Of a stretch of 64,000 bases of DNA, positions 6,612 through 15,898 are shown one piece after another. The first letter of the stretch is position 1. The number at the start of each line of letters is the position of its first letter. The translations under genes were made by a program, and so were the position numbers. Origin of the DNA: Companilactobacillus musae (GTDB taxonomy: Bacteria > Bacillota > Bacilli > Lactobacillales > Lactobacillaceae); NCBI RefSeq assembly GCF_003967595.1, contig NZ_BIFW01000001.1, forward strand, positions 124,001 to 188,000. Direction: 5' to 3'. A model generated the notes under the pieces. It did not search any database. It saw nothing but the letters and a program-made list of their open reading frames with translations, and was not told the DNA's origin.

Positions 6612-8339
6612 ATGAACAGTGATAGCAGTAGCAGTAATGGTATTTTTGATAAGCTAAAGCCAGCATTTGAAGCAATTGCCGCTAATAGATACGTTTCTGC
6701 AATTCGTGATGGTTTTATTGCATGTATGCCGATTATTATTTTTTCAAGTATTTTTATGATGGTTGCATATGTACCAAATGCTTGGGGATTTTATTGGCCA
6801 ACTAAAGTAACTAATATTATTTTAATTGCATATAACTATTCAATGGGATTGTTAGCCTTATTTGTAGCAGGAACAACTGCTAAAAATTTAACTGACAGTA
6901 AAAATCTTGATTTGCCAAAAACTAATCAAGTTAATCCAGTTTCTGTAATTGTTGCTTCAGAAATTGCTTTTATTATTTTATCGATCATTCCTTTAAAAAC
7001 AGGTAATGATTTGACTTATATGGGTACCCAAGGTTTGATCTGTGCCTATATTGTTGGTTTAATTGTTCCAAATATTTATTATATTTGTATTAAAAATAAT
7101 GTGACAATTAAACTTCCACCACAAGTACCACAAAATATTTCACAAACATTTAAAGATCTTATTCCTATGGCTTCCGCAGTTACAGTATTTTGGCTTTTCA
7201 GCGTTGGTTTTAAGGCAGCAACAGGTACAATTCTTCCTCGCTGGATTATCCAAGTATTGTCACCATTATTCCAAGCCAGTGATTCTTACATCGGACTTTC
7301 GATTATTGCCGGAGCTATGGCTTTCTTCTGGTTCTGTGGTGTTCAAGGTCCATCAATTGTACAGCCTGCTGTTGTTCCAATTATGATTGCTAATACAGCA
7401 ACAAACTTACAACAATATCAAGCTGGAGTTCATGCATCTCATGTTTTAGCTATGAATACAATGGACTATGTTATGAACTTTGGTGGTACAGGATCAACCT
7501 TCGTAGTTGCCTTTATTATGTTATTTGCAGCTCGTTCAGCTCAATTAAAGGCTGTTGGTAAAGCTGCCTTTATTCCAGGTTCGTTCTCAGTTAATGAACC
7601 AGTATTATTCGGAATGCCAATTATTATGAACCCAATGTTCTTTGTTCCGTTCCTATTAACACCAATTGTTAATATTTGTATGTTTAAATTCTTTGTAACT
7701 GTTTTAGGTATGAATAGTTTTATGTTCACAATGCCTTGGACGGTACCTGCACCAATTGGTATTTTAATATCAAGTAGTTTTGCACCGTTATCATTTGTAT
7801 ACGTGTTGTTAGCATTGGTAGTTGATGTATTGATTTACTTCCCATTCATTCGTACTTATGACAACACACTATTAGCTCAAGAAAAAGCTAAGGAAAATGA
7901 AATGACAGATGAAAATGTTGTGACAGATACCGTTGATAATAGTGAGGCTTCCCAAGCACAAGTTGCTATGTCTTCGGATAATTCAGGTGATTCTGCATCA
8001 AATAAGACACAAGATTACTTTAAGAATAATGAAGTAGATGTTTTAGTTTTATGTGCTGGTGGAGGGACTTCAGGTATTTTGGCTAATGCATTGAATAAGC
8101 TATCTAAGAAAGAAGATTTAAAACTTTCCGCAACAGCACGTGCTTATGGTCAAGATATGGACCTGATTCAGGATATGGATATGGTTATTCTGGCTCCACA
8201 AATGGAAAGTATGAAAGGCAACTTAAAGAAAATTACGGATAAGTATGGCGTTAAATTAGTAACTACAACCGGACGTCAATATATAGCGTTAACAAATGAT
8301 GGAGACAAGGCTTTGAACTTTGTTGAATCGAATCTTTAA
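6612..8339 (+). CDS. lacE: PTS lactose-type EIICB permease
   Basis: This 575-residue fusion carries the EIIC membrane domain (about residues 1-420, eight to ten segments, with SVNEPVLFGMPIIMNP near the sugar site). An acidic, Ser/Asn-rich linker (about 425-470) leads to an EIIB domain (about 473-575). The phospho-cysteine is C481 in VLCAGGGTSG. The domain order and length match lactose-specific EIICB (LacE). It imports and phosphorylates lactose or a related beta-galactoside to the 6-phosphate for LacG. It sits between lacF and lacG in the operon and is related to the decayed EIIC at 4608-5073. Confidence 0.88.
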   Translation: MNSDSSSSNGIFDKLKPAFEAIAANRYVSAIRDGFIACMPIIIFSSIFMMVAYVPNAWGFYWPTKVTNIILIAYNYSMGLLALFVAGTTAKNLTDSKNLDLPKTNQVNPVSVIVASEIAFIILSIIPLKTGNDLTYMGTQGLICAYIVGLIVPNIYYICIKNNVTIKLPPQVPQNISQTFKDLIPMASAVTVFWLFSVGFKAATGTILPRWIIQVLSPLFQASDSYIGLSIIAGAMAFFWFCGVQGPSIVQPAVVPIMIANTATNLQQYQAGVHASHVLAMNTMDYVMNFGGTGSTFVVAFIMLFAARSAQLKAVGKAAFIPGSFSVNEPVLFGMPIIMNPMFFVPFLLTPIVNICMFKFFVTVLGMNSFMFTMPWTVPAPIGILISSSFAPLSFVYVLLALVVDVLIYFPFIRTYDNTLLAQEKAKENEMTDENVVTDTVDNSEASQAQVAMSSDNSGDSASNKTQDYFKNNEVDVLVLCAGGGTSGILANALNKLSKKEDLKLSATARAYGQDMDLIQDMDMVILAPQMESMKGNLKKITDKYGVKLVTTTGRQYIALTNDGDKALNFVESNL

Positions 8340-8357
8340 TTCGGAGGATGATTGTAA

Positions 8358-9782
8358 ATGAATAAGACATTACCAAAAGATTTTCTTATGGGCGGTGCGA
8401 GTGCCGCATATCAAGTTGAAGGTGCAACGAAAGAAGATGGAAAAGGAAGAGTACTTTGGGATGATTTTTTAGAAAAACAAGGTCGTTTTAGTCCTGATCC
8501 AGCAGCTGATTTTTACCATCGTTATGATGAAGATCTAACATTGGCTGAGGAATATGGTGTACAAGTAATTCGTGTTTCAATTGCTTGGTCGAGAATTTTT
8601 CCAGATGGTGCTGGGCGTGTTGAACCAAGAGGGGTAGCATACTACCATAAGCTGTTTGCTGATTGTGCTAAACATCATATTGAACCTTATGTAACGTTGC
8701 ATCATTTTGATACTCCTGAAAGATTACATAAAGCTGGAGATTGGTTGAGCCAAGAAATGCTTACTGATTTTGTTAAATATGCCAAGTTCTGCTTCAAAGA
8801 ATTTCCTGAAGTTAAGTATTGGATCACAATTAATGAACCCACTTCAATGGCTGTTCAACAATACACTAGTGGGACATTCCCACCCGCAGAACAAGGAAGA
8901 TTTGATAAAACTTTCCAAGCTGAGCATAATCAAATTTTAGTTCACTCAAAAATAGTTAATGCTTATAAGAATATGAATTTGGGTGGAGAAATAGGTATTG
9001 TTCATGCACTTCAAACAGTCTATCCATATAGTGATAGTCAAGAAGATAAGCACGCTGCTGATTTACAAGATGCCTTAGAAAATAGACTTTATCTTGATGG
9101 AACATTAGCTGGAGAATATCACGAAGAGACTTTAGAGCTCATCAAAGAAATTCTAAATGCTAATAATCAGCCAATGTTTAAATATACAGATGATGAAATG
9201 GAAGAAATAAATCGAGCAGCCCATAATTTGGATTTTGTAGGAGTTAATAACTACTTTAGTAAGTGGCTACGAGCCTATAATGGTGCTTCTGAGACAATTC
9301 ATAATGGAACAGGAGCTAAAGGAACTTCAGTATCACGGCTACATGGAATTGGTGAAGAAAAGAAGCCTGAAGGTATAGAAACAACAGATTGGGATTGGTC
9401 TATCTATCCTCGTGGAATGCATGATATTTTGATGAGAATCCATGATGATTACCCATTAGTGCCAGATATTTATGTAACTGAAAATGGGATTGGTTTAAAA
9501 GAAAAACTTCCAGAAAATGCGAAAGAAAATACTATTATTAATGATGACAAGCGTATTGATTATTTAAAGAAGTATTTTAATGCCATTGCCGATGCTATTG
9601 CTGATGGAGCTAATGTAAAGGGATACTTTATTTGGTCATTACAAGATCAATTCTCTTGGACTAATGGATACAGTAAGAGATATGGATTATTCTTTATCGA
9701 TTTTCCAACCCAAAAACGCTATGTAAAAAAGAGTGCCTTTTGGTTTAAAAAATTAAGTGAAACACACGTAATTCCTGATTGA
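8358..9782 (+). CDS. lacG: 6-phospho-beta-galactosidase (GH1)
   Basis: The 474-residue GH1 enzyme cleaves 6-phospho-beta-galactosides in the cytosol. Acid/base E160 (TINEP) and nucleophile E375 (VTENG) fall at the positions known for LacG. The phosphate-binding pattern S-x6-K-x-Y is present (S433, K440, Y442). The residue after that serine is tryptophan (SWTNGY), which family knowledge links to 6-phospho-galactosides rather than glucosides. The overall text ([24 protein letters not shown]) is LacG-like. Relaxed activity on 6-phospho-glucosides cannot be excluded. No tagatose-6-phosphate genes (lacABCD) follow, so the fate of galactose-6-phosphate is open. The ribosome site GGAGG is ten bases before ATG. 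Confidence 0.85.
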   Translation: MNKTLPKDFLMGGASAAYQVEGATKEDGKGRVLWDDFLEKQGRFSPDPAADFYHRYDEDLTLAEEYGVQVIRVSIAWSRIFPDGAGRVEPRGVAYYHKLFADCAKHHIEPYVTLHHFDTPERLHKAGDWLSQEMLTDFVKYAKFCFKEFPEVKYWITINEPTSMAVQQYTSGTFPPAEQGRFDKTFQAEHNQILVHSKIVNAYKNMNLGGEIGIVHALQTVYPYSDSQEDKHAADLQDALENRLYLDGTLAGEYHEETLELIKEILNANNQPMFKYTDDEMEEINRAAHNLDFVGVNNYFSKWLRAYNGASETIHNGTGAKGTSVSRLHGIGEEKKPEGIETTDWDWSIYPRGMHDILMRIHDDYPLVPDIYVTENGIGLKEKLPENAKENTIINDDKRIDYLKKYFNAIADAIADGANVKGYFIWSLQDQFSWTNGYSKRYGLFFIDFPTQKRYVKKSAFWFKKLSETHVIPD

Positions 9783-9805
9783 AGGGGCTTGTCCTTAAAG
9801 AAATG

Positions 9806-9860
9806 TAATACTAAAAGGGCTTTGAGATTGTTAATATATCTCAAAGCTTTTTTAGTATTA
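9806..9860 (+). terminator. Terminator (possibly attenuating) after lacG
   Basis: The outer arms TAATACTAAAA (9806-9816) and TTTTAGTATTA (9850-9860) enclose GCTTTGAGAT (9819-9828) and ATCTCAAAGC (9838-9847), followed by TTTTTT. It separates the lac genes from the HAD gene on the same strand. No separate promoter is evident for the HAD gene, so partial read-through is likely. Confidence 0.8.
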
Positions 9861-9890
9861 CAATTATCAAAAAGAGTTAGGAGAAGAGTA

Positions 9891-10703
9891 ATGAACTATA
9901 AACTAATAGCATTAGATCTTGATGATACACTTTTGACAAGTAAAAAAACCATTTCGGTTGAAAATAAAAAGGCAATCACTCAAGCCTTAGAAAAAGGAAT
10001 CAAAGTAGTTCTTTGTTCTGGAAGAACCCATAATGCAGTGGTTAAATTTGCCAAAGACTTGGGGATTTCAGGTCCAGATCAGTATATGATCACTAACGGT
10101 GGAGCAATTATTGAAAATATGGAAGAAAAAATTATTTTCCAAAAATTAATGAGCAATCAATTTTATAGAGAATTTGTTAGATTTATTAAGGAAAATAAGT
10201 TGCATTACAATGTAGTGGATAATCGTGGAAATACTTATACTAGTGCAGATGAGCATTTGGATAAATATACTATTATGCAGGCTTTTGAGAATGATAATGG
10301 ACTATATTTAAAAGAACCGAATCAGTTGCCAGATAATTTTGAAATTACAAAAGCGATTATTAATGGAGACGAAAAAGAAATAGATAGTATTTCTGAAATA
10401 GTTCATAAGAAATTCGATGAAAGTTATTTTGTAGTTAGAACCGGAGTTGGTTTTCTTGAGATTTTTCCTAAAGATGTTAATAAAGGAGCAGCGTTAAAAG
10501 TTTTAACAAAAGAGCTCAATTTAAATGTTAGTGAAGTTATAGCAGTTGGTGACCGGGAAAATGATATTCCAATGTTAAAAATTGCCGGTAAAGGAATTGC
10601 TATGGGTAATGCTTTAGCAACGGTAAAGAAAAGTAGTGATTATGTAACTGCAGATAATAATCATAGTGGGGTTGGTAAAGCAATTGAAAAGTTTTTAATA
10701 TGA
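9891..10703 (+). CDS. Cof-type HAD-IIB sugar-phosphate phosphatase
   Basis: This 270-residue cytosolic phosphatase has HAD motif I DLDDTLL, motif II CSGRT, a lysine in FPKDVNKG and motif IV GDRENDIPML. The cap is the type IIB seen in the Cof/YidA family. Such enzymes dephosphorylate sugar phosphates or nucleotide-like phosphates; the substrate is not readable. The start is ATG 9891 after GTTAGGAGAAG; upstream in-frame codons lie within the terminator. It follows lacG and precedes a second antiterminator. Given the absence of lacABCD nearby, dephosphorylation of galactose-6-phosphate is a reasonable but unproven role. It resembles the HAD protein at 17639. Confidence 0.88.
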   Translation: MNYKLIALDLDDTLLTSKKTISVENKKAITQALEKGIKVVLCSGRTHNAVVKFAKDLGISGPDQYMITNGGAIIENMEEKIIFQKLMSNQFYREFVRFIKENKLHYNVVDNRGNTYTSADEHLDKYTIMQAFENDNGLYLKEPNQLPDNFEITKAIINGDEKEIDSISEIVHKKFDESYFVVRTGVGFLEIFPKDVNKGAALKVLTKELNLNVSEVIAVGDRENDIPMLKIAGKGIAMGNALATVKKSSDYVTADNNHSGVGKAIEKFLI

Positions 10704-10774
10704 TTGCGTTTTTATAAAGGAATAAACTTAAATATCAATAAATCATTTATAATTAATTGTGTAAAGGAGGTTTT

Positions 10775-11629
10775 ATGCGATTAATTATAGAGCAAATTTT
10801 TAATAATAATACGGCAATTGTTGATCTTGGGGATAATCAGCAAGCGATTGTTAAAGGTAAGGGAATAGCTTATAGCAAATCTAAAGGATCTTTTCTAGAT
10901 AGTTCAAAAATAGAAAAGATTTTTTATTTGGATTCTAACGAATCACAAAAGAATTTATTCTTTCTATTAAAAAATATTCCAATTGATATAGTAACGACAA
11001 CTTATGAAATTGTTGATTATGCTAAAAAACAATTTAATTATCCTGTTATGGACTATGTTTATATTACGTTGAGCGATCATATATATGGGACCTATAAAAG
11101 GTATTTAGCCCATCAATATCAAGTTAGTAAAATTCCTGATATGAGTGACAATTATATAGATGAGTATCTTATTGCTAGCAAAGGGTTAAAAATTATTAAT
11201 CATAATTTGAATATAGATTTACCTGATTCAGAAGTAAAAAGTATTGCATTGCATTTCATTAATGGTAAGGGAAATAATGAATCCGTAAATTATAATGCAA
11301 AAAATGTTGATTTCAGTGAAATGATTAGAACTATTTTATTTAGAAATAATATTTTTAGAACCAAAAGTAATAGTAATTATTATGATCGATTTATGATTCA
11401 TTTGCAGTATCTTGCTCAACGATTGAATAATACTACTCAAGAAACAAAATTTGATAGAAAAATTGAATTAGAAGTTGAACAAAATTATCCAGGGTCTACC
11501 AATATTTCTAAACAAATTGCCCGGAAGATTCAAGAAGTTATGAATGTGAAACTTACTAGTAAGGAACTCTTATATTTTATAATTCATATTCAGAGAATTA
11601 CTCAAGAAGATGGACTGAATCAAAAATAA
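10775..11629 (+). CDS. BglG/LicT-type antiterminator, second copy
   Basis: The 284-residue paralogue of LacT keeps the CAT domain (IIEQIFNNNTAIVDLGD, GKGIAYSK), PRD1 (SDHIYGTYKR, ALHFING) and PRD2 (RFMIHLQYLAQ, FIIHIQRI). The start is ATG 10775 behind AAAGGAGG; an in-frame GTG farther upstream is rejected. No PTS gene follows: a terminator closes the unit and an unrelated PuuD/APC pair comes next. No RAT is evident just before it. It may act in trans on the lac leader, on a distant PTS operon, or be left over from the decayed EIIC gene. Confidence 0.88.
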   Translation: MRLIIEQIFNNNTAIVDLGDNQQAIVKGKGIAYSKSKGSFLDSSKIEKIFYLDSNESQKNLFFLLKNIPIDIVTTTYEIVDYAKKQFNYPVMDYVYITLSDHIYGTYKRYLAHQYQVSKIPDMSDNYIDEYLIASKGLKIINHNLNIDLPDSEVKSIALHFINGKGNNESVNYNAKNVDFSEMIRTILFRNNIFRTKSNSNYYDRFMIHLQYLAQRLNNTTQETKFDRKIELEVEQNYPGSTNISKQIARKIQEVMNVKLTSKELLYFIIHIQRITQEDGLNQK

Positions 11630-11655
11630 GTAAATTTTAATAAAAGTCAAAAAAA

Positions 11656-11720
11656 GATGTCAATTGTTTTCGGAAAAAGATTACTAATCCTATTTTAGAA
11701 AGCAAAAGACATCTTTTTTT
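11656..11720 (+). terminator. Terminator after the second antiterminator
   Basis: GATGTC (11656-11661) with GACATC (11708-11713), plus TTGTTTTC with GAAAGCAA inside (one wobble). A run of seven T follows. The large loop makes it weaker than its neighbours. Confidence 0.7.
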
Positions 11721-11844
11721 ATAAATTAAATAGATTCTAAATTGGAAATATACTTGTTAAATTAGGAATTTTACCGTTTTATATGATGTAACGTTATGAA
11801 TCGCCACTTTGATTAGTAAATGTCTAATATTATTAACAAAATAT

Positions 11845-11872
11845 TTGACAGATTAAAATAGAGTGCTAATCT
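11845..11872 (+). promoter_or_regulatory. Promoter of the puuD-like/APC operon
   Basis: A perfect TTGACA (11845-11850) is followed after 16 bases by a weak TAATCT (11867-11872). The start codon is 34 bases downstream. Confidence 0.45.
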
Positions 11873-11905
11873 TACAATTAAAATTCGGAAATGGGGTAAT
11901 GGTTC

Positions 11906-12619
11906 ATGAGCAAAGTAATCGGAGTAACAGCAGATGTATTTTTGGGCGCTACATCTGTCATTAATCAAAAACTAATGGATTTTGTACCAAGGCCAGCGAT
12001 CAATGGAGTATTAAATGCTGGTGGAATTCCAATTAGCTTGCCTTATCTTCCTAAGGAGGAAATAAATGGGCTCTTGGAAAGATTAGATGGGGTTATTTTT
12101 ACTGGCGGGCCTGACGTTGATCCTACTTTTATGGGTGAAGAACCTATTCCAGAACTTGGGATCACTAATCGTAATCGAGATCTTTTTGAAATAGCACTTG
12201 TGCGGACGGCTGTCGCTAAACATGTGCCTATTTTAGGAATTTGTCGAGGAGCTCAAATTATAAATGTTGCTCTAGGAGGAAATGTTTATCAAGATCTTGC
12301 AAGTCAATATCCTGGAAAAATTTTAAAACACCATCAATCTGCTCCTGGAGATCAGCCAACTCATTTTGTTTCGGTTAATCATGATTCCAAACTATTTAAA
12401 ACAATTGGTGACAATGTTTTTGTTAACTCTAGACATCATCAAGCCATTAAGGATGTTCCTGAAGGATTACAAATTGTTGCCACGGCTTCAGATGGAGTAA
12501 TTGAAGCTATTGAAAATCAAGATGCCAGTGTTCAAGCAGTTCAATGGCATCCGGAAAATATGTGGCAGCACGATTCTCGACAATTACAAATTTTCAAGGA
12601 TTTTATTGATCGTATCTAG
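11906..12619 (+). CDS. Gamma-glutamyl hydrolase-like class I amidotransferase (PuuD family)
   Basis: This 237-residue peptidase C26 protein has the class I glutamine-amidotransferase triad. The nucleophile is C113 in GICRGAQ, and the histidine and glutamate lie in VQWHPE near the C-terminus. FTGGPDVDP marks the oxyanion region. PuuD-type enzymes hydrolyse gamma-glutamyl-GABA and related gamma-glutamyl amides. The next gene encodes an amino-acid/polyamine permease 13 bases downstream, so the pair probably imports and opens a gamma-glutamyl compound or amide. The exact substrate is unknown; no other putrescine genes are nearby. Confidence 0.85.
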   Translation: MSKVIGVTADVFLGATSVINQKLMDFVPRPAINGVLNAGGIPISLPYLPKEEINGLLERLDGVIFTGGPDVDPTFMGEEPIPELGITNRNRDLFEIALVRTAVAKHVPILGICRGAQIINVALGGNVYQDLASQYPGKILKHHQSAPGDQPTHFVSVNHDSKLFKTIGDNVFVNSRHHQAIKDVPEGLQIVATASDGVIEAIENQDASVQAVQWHPENMWQHDSRQLQIFKDFIDRI

Positions 12620-12632
12620 GGGGGTGAACGTT

Positions 12633-13946
12633 ATGAAACAAGCAATTCCGATGCACCATGTTCAAACAATAAAAAAATCTCATAAAATGGGATTCTGGAC
12701 AATTCTTTTATTTGGTATTAATGGGATTATTGGATCTGGAATCTTTCTTTTACCTAATGAAGGAATGAAACTATTTGGTCCCGCTAGTTTATTAGTTTTA
12801 GGTTTTGACGCACTACTGATTTTGACAATTGGTTTATGTTTTGCGGAAGATGCCAGTTTATTTAAAGAAACTGGTGGTCCTTATGTATATGCAAAAGCAG
12901 CTTTTGGAAATTTTGTCGGCTATGAGGTCGGTTTTGTTACTTGGGCAATTAGAATTATCGCTGAAGGAACACTTTACGTTGGTTTTGCGACTGCTTTGGC
13001 AGGTATCTTTCCGCAACTTAATAATATTATGGCTAAAGATATTATCGTTACAATATTAGCTTTATCCTTGATGTCAATGAACTTGATGGGGGTTCAAGTA
13101 GCATCAATTGTTAATAATGTCATTACTGTTTCTAAATTGGTGCCATTGATTATTTTTATCGCTGTTGGAATTTGGTTTATCAAAGGACCTAACTTTACTC
13201 CCTTTGTTCCAGCTGCAGTTGCTAATACAAGTTCGTTTTCATTAGCTGCGATTACAATGTTTTATGTATTTACTGGCGTCGAAGGAGCTGTTGTTGCAGC
13301 TGGAGAAATGAAGAATCCACAAAAAGATTTACCACATGTTTTAATTATTATTATTTTGGCCGTAGCAACTTTTTATATCCTAATTCAAGCGGTTTGCATT
13401 GGTGTACTAGGTAGTTCACTTGCTAATAGTGTTACACCAGTTCAAGATGCTTTTAATAAAATTGCAGGTAGTTTTGGAAAATATTTAATTGCTGCCGGAA
13501 CCTTATTATCCATCGGGGGTATCTGTGTATCTTCATCGTTCATCACGCCACGTTCAGGGGTTGCCATGGCTAATCATGGTATGATGCCCAAGATGTTGGC
13601 TGAAAAGAACCGTTTTGGTGTACCGTATCATGCCATTATTATTTCGGCCCTTTTGGGTCTAGCAATTGCCTTATCTGGAACATTTAATACTTTGGCACAA
13701 ATCAGTGCCGTATCAAGATTTGCACAATATATTCCCAGCTGTATTGCGGTTTTAGTTTTTAGAAAAACAATGAAAAATAGAGAATCAGGTTTTAAAATTC
13801 CCTTTGGATGGTTAATACCTGTTGTAGCGGTGACAGTTTCAGTTCTATTGTTGTCACAAACTAACTTGGTTAACTTAGCTTGGGGCTTTGGAGCGTTATT
13901 AGTTGCAGTGCCATTCTATTTTATGACTAGAAAGAATTTTAATTAA
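12633..13946 (+). CDS. APC-family amino-acid/polyamine permease
   Basis: The 437-residue protein has about twelve membrane segments. The N-terminal family motif GINGIIGSGIFLLP corresponds to the APC substrate-amine loop, and FTGVEGAVVAAGEMKNPQKD is the conserved segment six/seven loop. The start is ATG 12633 after GGGGGGTGA; a longer frame into the preceding gene is rejected because it lacks a ribosome site and overlaps coding sequence. It is cotranscribed with the PuuD-like gene. It is most likely a proton symporter or exchanger for an amino acid or its amide; specificity is unresolved. Confidence 0.85.
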   Translation: MKQAIPMHHVQTIKKSHKMGFWTILLFGINGIIGSGIFLLPNEGMKLFGPASLLVLGFDALLILTIGLCFAEDASLFKETGGPYVYAKAAFGNFVGYEVGFVTWAIRIIAEGTLYVGFATALAGIFPQLNNIMAKDIIVTILALSLMSMNLMGVQVASIVNNVITVSKLVPLIIFIAVGIWFIKGPNFTPFVPAAVANTSSFSLAAITMFYVFTGVEGAVVAAGEMKNPQKDLPHVLIIIILAVATFYILIQAVCIGVLGSSLANSVTPVQDAFNKIAGSFGKYLIAAGTLLSIGGICVSSSFITPRSGVAMANHGMMPKMLAEKNRFGVPYHAIIISALLGLAIALSGTFNTLAQISAVSRFAQYIPSCIAVLVFRKTMKNRESGFKIPFGWLIPVVAVTVSVLLLSQTNLVNLAWGFGALLVAVPFYFMTRKNFN

Positions 13947-13968
13947 AAATATGTTTAAGAAGTCAGGC

Positions 13969-13997
13969 TTGTCAAAGATAAATTTTTATAGTAGCAT
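13969..13997 (+). promoter_or_regulatory. Promoter of the riboflavin operon
   Basis: TTGTCA (13969-13974), 17 bases, TAGCAT (13992-13997). It lies about 25 bases before the riboswitch, as expected for an RFN-led transcript. Confidence 0.55.
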
Positions 13998-14019
13998 TTG
14001 TTCTTGAAAACTGAATAGA

Positions 14020-14147
14020 TTTCTTCGGGGCAGGGTGTAATTCCCGACCGACGGTAACAACTTTAAAAGTTGAAGTCCGTGACCCACGTAAGTGGTGGAC
14101 CCAGTGAAAGTCTGGGACCGACAGTAAAGTCTGGATGGTAGAAGAAA
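14020..14147 (+). promoter_or_regulatory. FMN riboswitch (RFN element)
   Basis: The conserved RFN core is present: GGGGCAGGGTG, AATTCCCGACCG, CGGT, GTCCGTGACCC, GTGGACCCAGTGAAAG, GGACCGACAGTAAAGTC and GGATGG. The closing P1 stem is TTCTTC (14021-14026) with GAAGAA (14141-14146). It binds FMN and controls the rib operon. The terminator 70 bases downstream indicates transcriptional attenuation. Confidence 0.97.
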
Positions 14148-14218
14148 AATAATTATTTCATGCTATTAGATGGCTTATTTAAGTCGCTCTCGTGTGAAAT
14201 CTTATTTAGCTTAACTTT

Positions 14219-14251
14219 AAGGCCCCGCAATTTTTTGCGGGGCCTTTTTTT
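14219..14251 (+). terminator. Riboswitch expression-platform terminator
   Basis: AAGGCCCCGCAA (14219-14230) pairs perfectly with TTGCGGGGCCTT (14235-14246), followed by seven T. It sits just before ribD, so FMN-bound RNA should stop here. Confidence 0.92.
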
Positions 14252-14267
14252 GTGGGGTGAATAGGAT

Positions 14268-15299
14268 TTGGATAGATTTATGAAATTAGCTTTATTGGAA
14301 GCACAGAAAGGAAAAGATACTTGGCAGAATCCTCAAGTTGGAGCCGTCATTGTAAAAAATGGACAAGTACTCTCTAAGGGACATCATGAAACATATGGTC
14401 AAGCCCATGCTGAGGTTAATGCTTTGAATAACTTGTTACATTTGTCTGATGCTCAAAATGCAACATTGTATGTAACTTTGGAGCCATGTTCTCATTTTGG
14501 AAAGACACCGCCATGTGTTAAACGAATTGTCGAAGTCGGTATTAAAAAGGTCGTTATTGGTGATGTTGATCCTAATCCACAGGTATGTGGTCGTGGGATC
14601 AAATATTTAGAAAGTCACGGAATCGAAGTTATTGATTTGAGAATCCATGCTCAAATTAATCAAGCTTATAATTTTTTTCATGAGTTTAAGCGTCCTTTGA
14701 TAACAGTAAAATACGCAATGTCGTTGGATGGTAAAATCAATCAGACATTTGGTCAAAGAACTATAATTTCTAATCAAACATCTTTTCTTGATTCTCAGAA
14801 GTTACGTAGTAAAAATCAAGCAATTTTAGTTGGAGAAAATACTTTTAGAATCGACGATCCTCAATTAACTGTTCGAAAAACGGATTTAAAGTTCCCGCCT
14901 ATTAGGATTGTATTAATAAAAGATATTAATACGGTTAATTTAGGACAAAGAATTTTTTCATCACCTGAACCCATTTGGTTTTTAAGCAGTACCCGACCTG
15001 AGCAAGAATTTCCCAAAAATGTTCAGATTTATACAGACCAATGGTCGGTAGAAAAGATTGTTGAATTTCTGTTTAAAAAGGGCATTCAATCACTACTAGT
15101 AGAAGGTGGAAGTTCAATTCAGGCTGATTTTGTCGAAGCAAACTTAATTGATAAGTTGATAGTTTACTTAGCACCCAAGTTTTTGGGGCAAGGGTTGCCA
15201 GCAATCAATAAGAATATTGGCAAGGTCATGAAGTTTAGTAAGCCAGAAATAGTTTGGTTGGATAATGATCTAAAACTAACTGCCTGGAGGGAAAGATAA
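14268..15299 (+). CDS. ribD: Bifunctional pyrimidine deaminase/reductase
   Basis: The 343-residue enzyme carries out the second and third steps of riboflavin synthesis. The N-terminal zinc deaminase shows H47 and E49 in HAEVNAL and C74 and C83 in PCSHFGKTPPC. The C-terminal NADPH reductase begins near FKRPLITVKYAMSLDGKI and includes LVEGGSSIQ. The start is TTG 14268 with GGGGTGA seven bases upstream, giving MDRFMKLALLEA, the usual RibD opening. It is the first gene after the riboswitch terminator and overlaps ribE by one base (TAATG). Confidence 0.95.
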   Translation: MDRFMKLALLEAQKGKDTWQNPQVGAVIVKNGQVLSKGHHETYGQAHAEVNALNNLLHLSDAQNATLYVTLEPCSHFGKTPPCVKRIVEVGIKKVVIGDVDPNPQVCGRGIKYLESHGIEVIDLRIHAQINQAYNFFHEFKRPLITVKYAMSLDGKINQTFGQRTIISNQTSFLDSQKLRSKNQAILVGENTFRIDDPQLTVRKTDLKFPPIRIVLIKDINTVNLGQRIFSSPEPIWFLSSTRPEQEFPKNVQIYTDQWSVEKIVEFLFKKGIQSLLVEGGSSIQADFVEANLIDKLIVYLAPKFLGQGLPAINKNIGKVMKFSKPEIVWLDNDLKLTAWRER

Positions 15300-15898
15300 T
15301 GTTTACAGGTATTGTAAAAGGCATTGGTAAAATCACGCAAGTTGAACAAACCAAAGATAATTATCGACTAACTATCTCTGATTCGTCATTAAGTTTTCAG
15401 CCAGGTGATAGTGTATCAGTCGATGGAATTTGTTTAACAGTAGTAGAAAACTCTAATAATGATTTTCAAGTTGAAGTAATGCCAGAAACAGTTAAAAGAA
15501 CTAATATCAAGCAACTTAAATTGTCTGATGAGGTTAACTTGGAACCGGCTTTAGGAGTCAGCGATAGATTGGATGGTCACTTTGTTTTAGGTCATGTTGA
15601 TACAACTGGAATATTGTTAGCAAAAGAAGTTAATAAAAATGCTTATTTACTGACATTTTCAATTGATCCGGGGTACTCAAAATATCTAGTAGAGAAAGGC
15701 TCTATTGCAATTGATGGCGTAAGTTTAACAATAATATCGATCACTGAGAAATCTTTCCAAGTGGGGATAATTCCGTATACATCGAAAGAAACCATTTTAG
15801 GTAGTTTACAAGTAAAACAAATTGTTAATTTGGAAGTTGATATCTTAGGAAAATATATTTTGAAATTAGGATTGAGGGGTTCTTTAAATGTCAAATAA
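15299..15898 (+). CDS. ribE: Riboflavin synthase, alpha subunit
   Basis: This 199-residue protein dismutates two 6,7-dimethyl-8-ribityllumazine to riboflavin and pyrimidine. It starts MFTGIVKGIGKI, typical of the family. Two lumazine-binding barrels repeat the pattern: SVDGICLTVV with VMPETVKRT, and AIDGVSLTII with IIPYTSKET. GHFVLGHVDTTG joins them. The start codon overlaps the ribD stop and the end overlaps ribBA by 11 bases, so the four genes are translated as a tightly coupled operon. Confidence 0.95.
   Translation: MFTGIVKGIGKITQVEQTKDNYRLTISDSSLSFQPGDSVSVDGICLTVVENSNNDFQVEVMPETVKRTNIKQLKLSDEVNLEPALGVSDRLDGHFVLGHVDTTGILLAKEVNKNAYLLTFSIDPGYSKYLVEKGSIAIDGVSLTIISITEKSFQVGIIPYTSKETILGSLQVKQIVNLEVDILGKYILKLGLRGSLNVK

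Noticed and set aside
12501-12632. Longer N-terminus of the APC permease
   Set aside because: It lies inside the PuuD-like gene; the ATG at 12633 has a strong ribosome site and the right family start.
14000-14018. GTTCTTGAAAACTGAATAG resembles the conserved box in rRNA operon spacers
   Set aside because: No 16S, 23S or tRNA sequence is nearby; the stretch is the 5' leader in front of the FMN riboswitch, so the likeness is probably chance.
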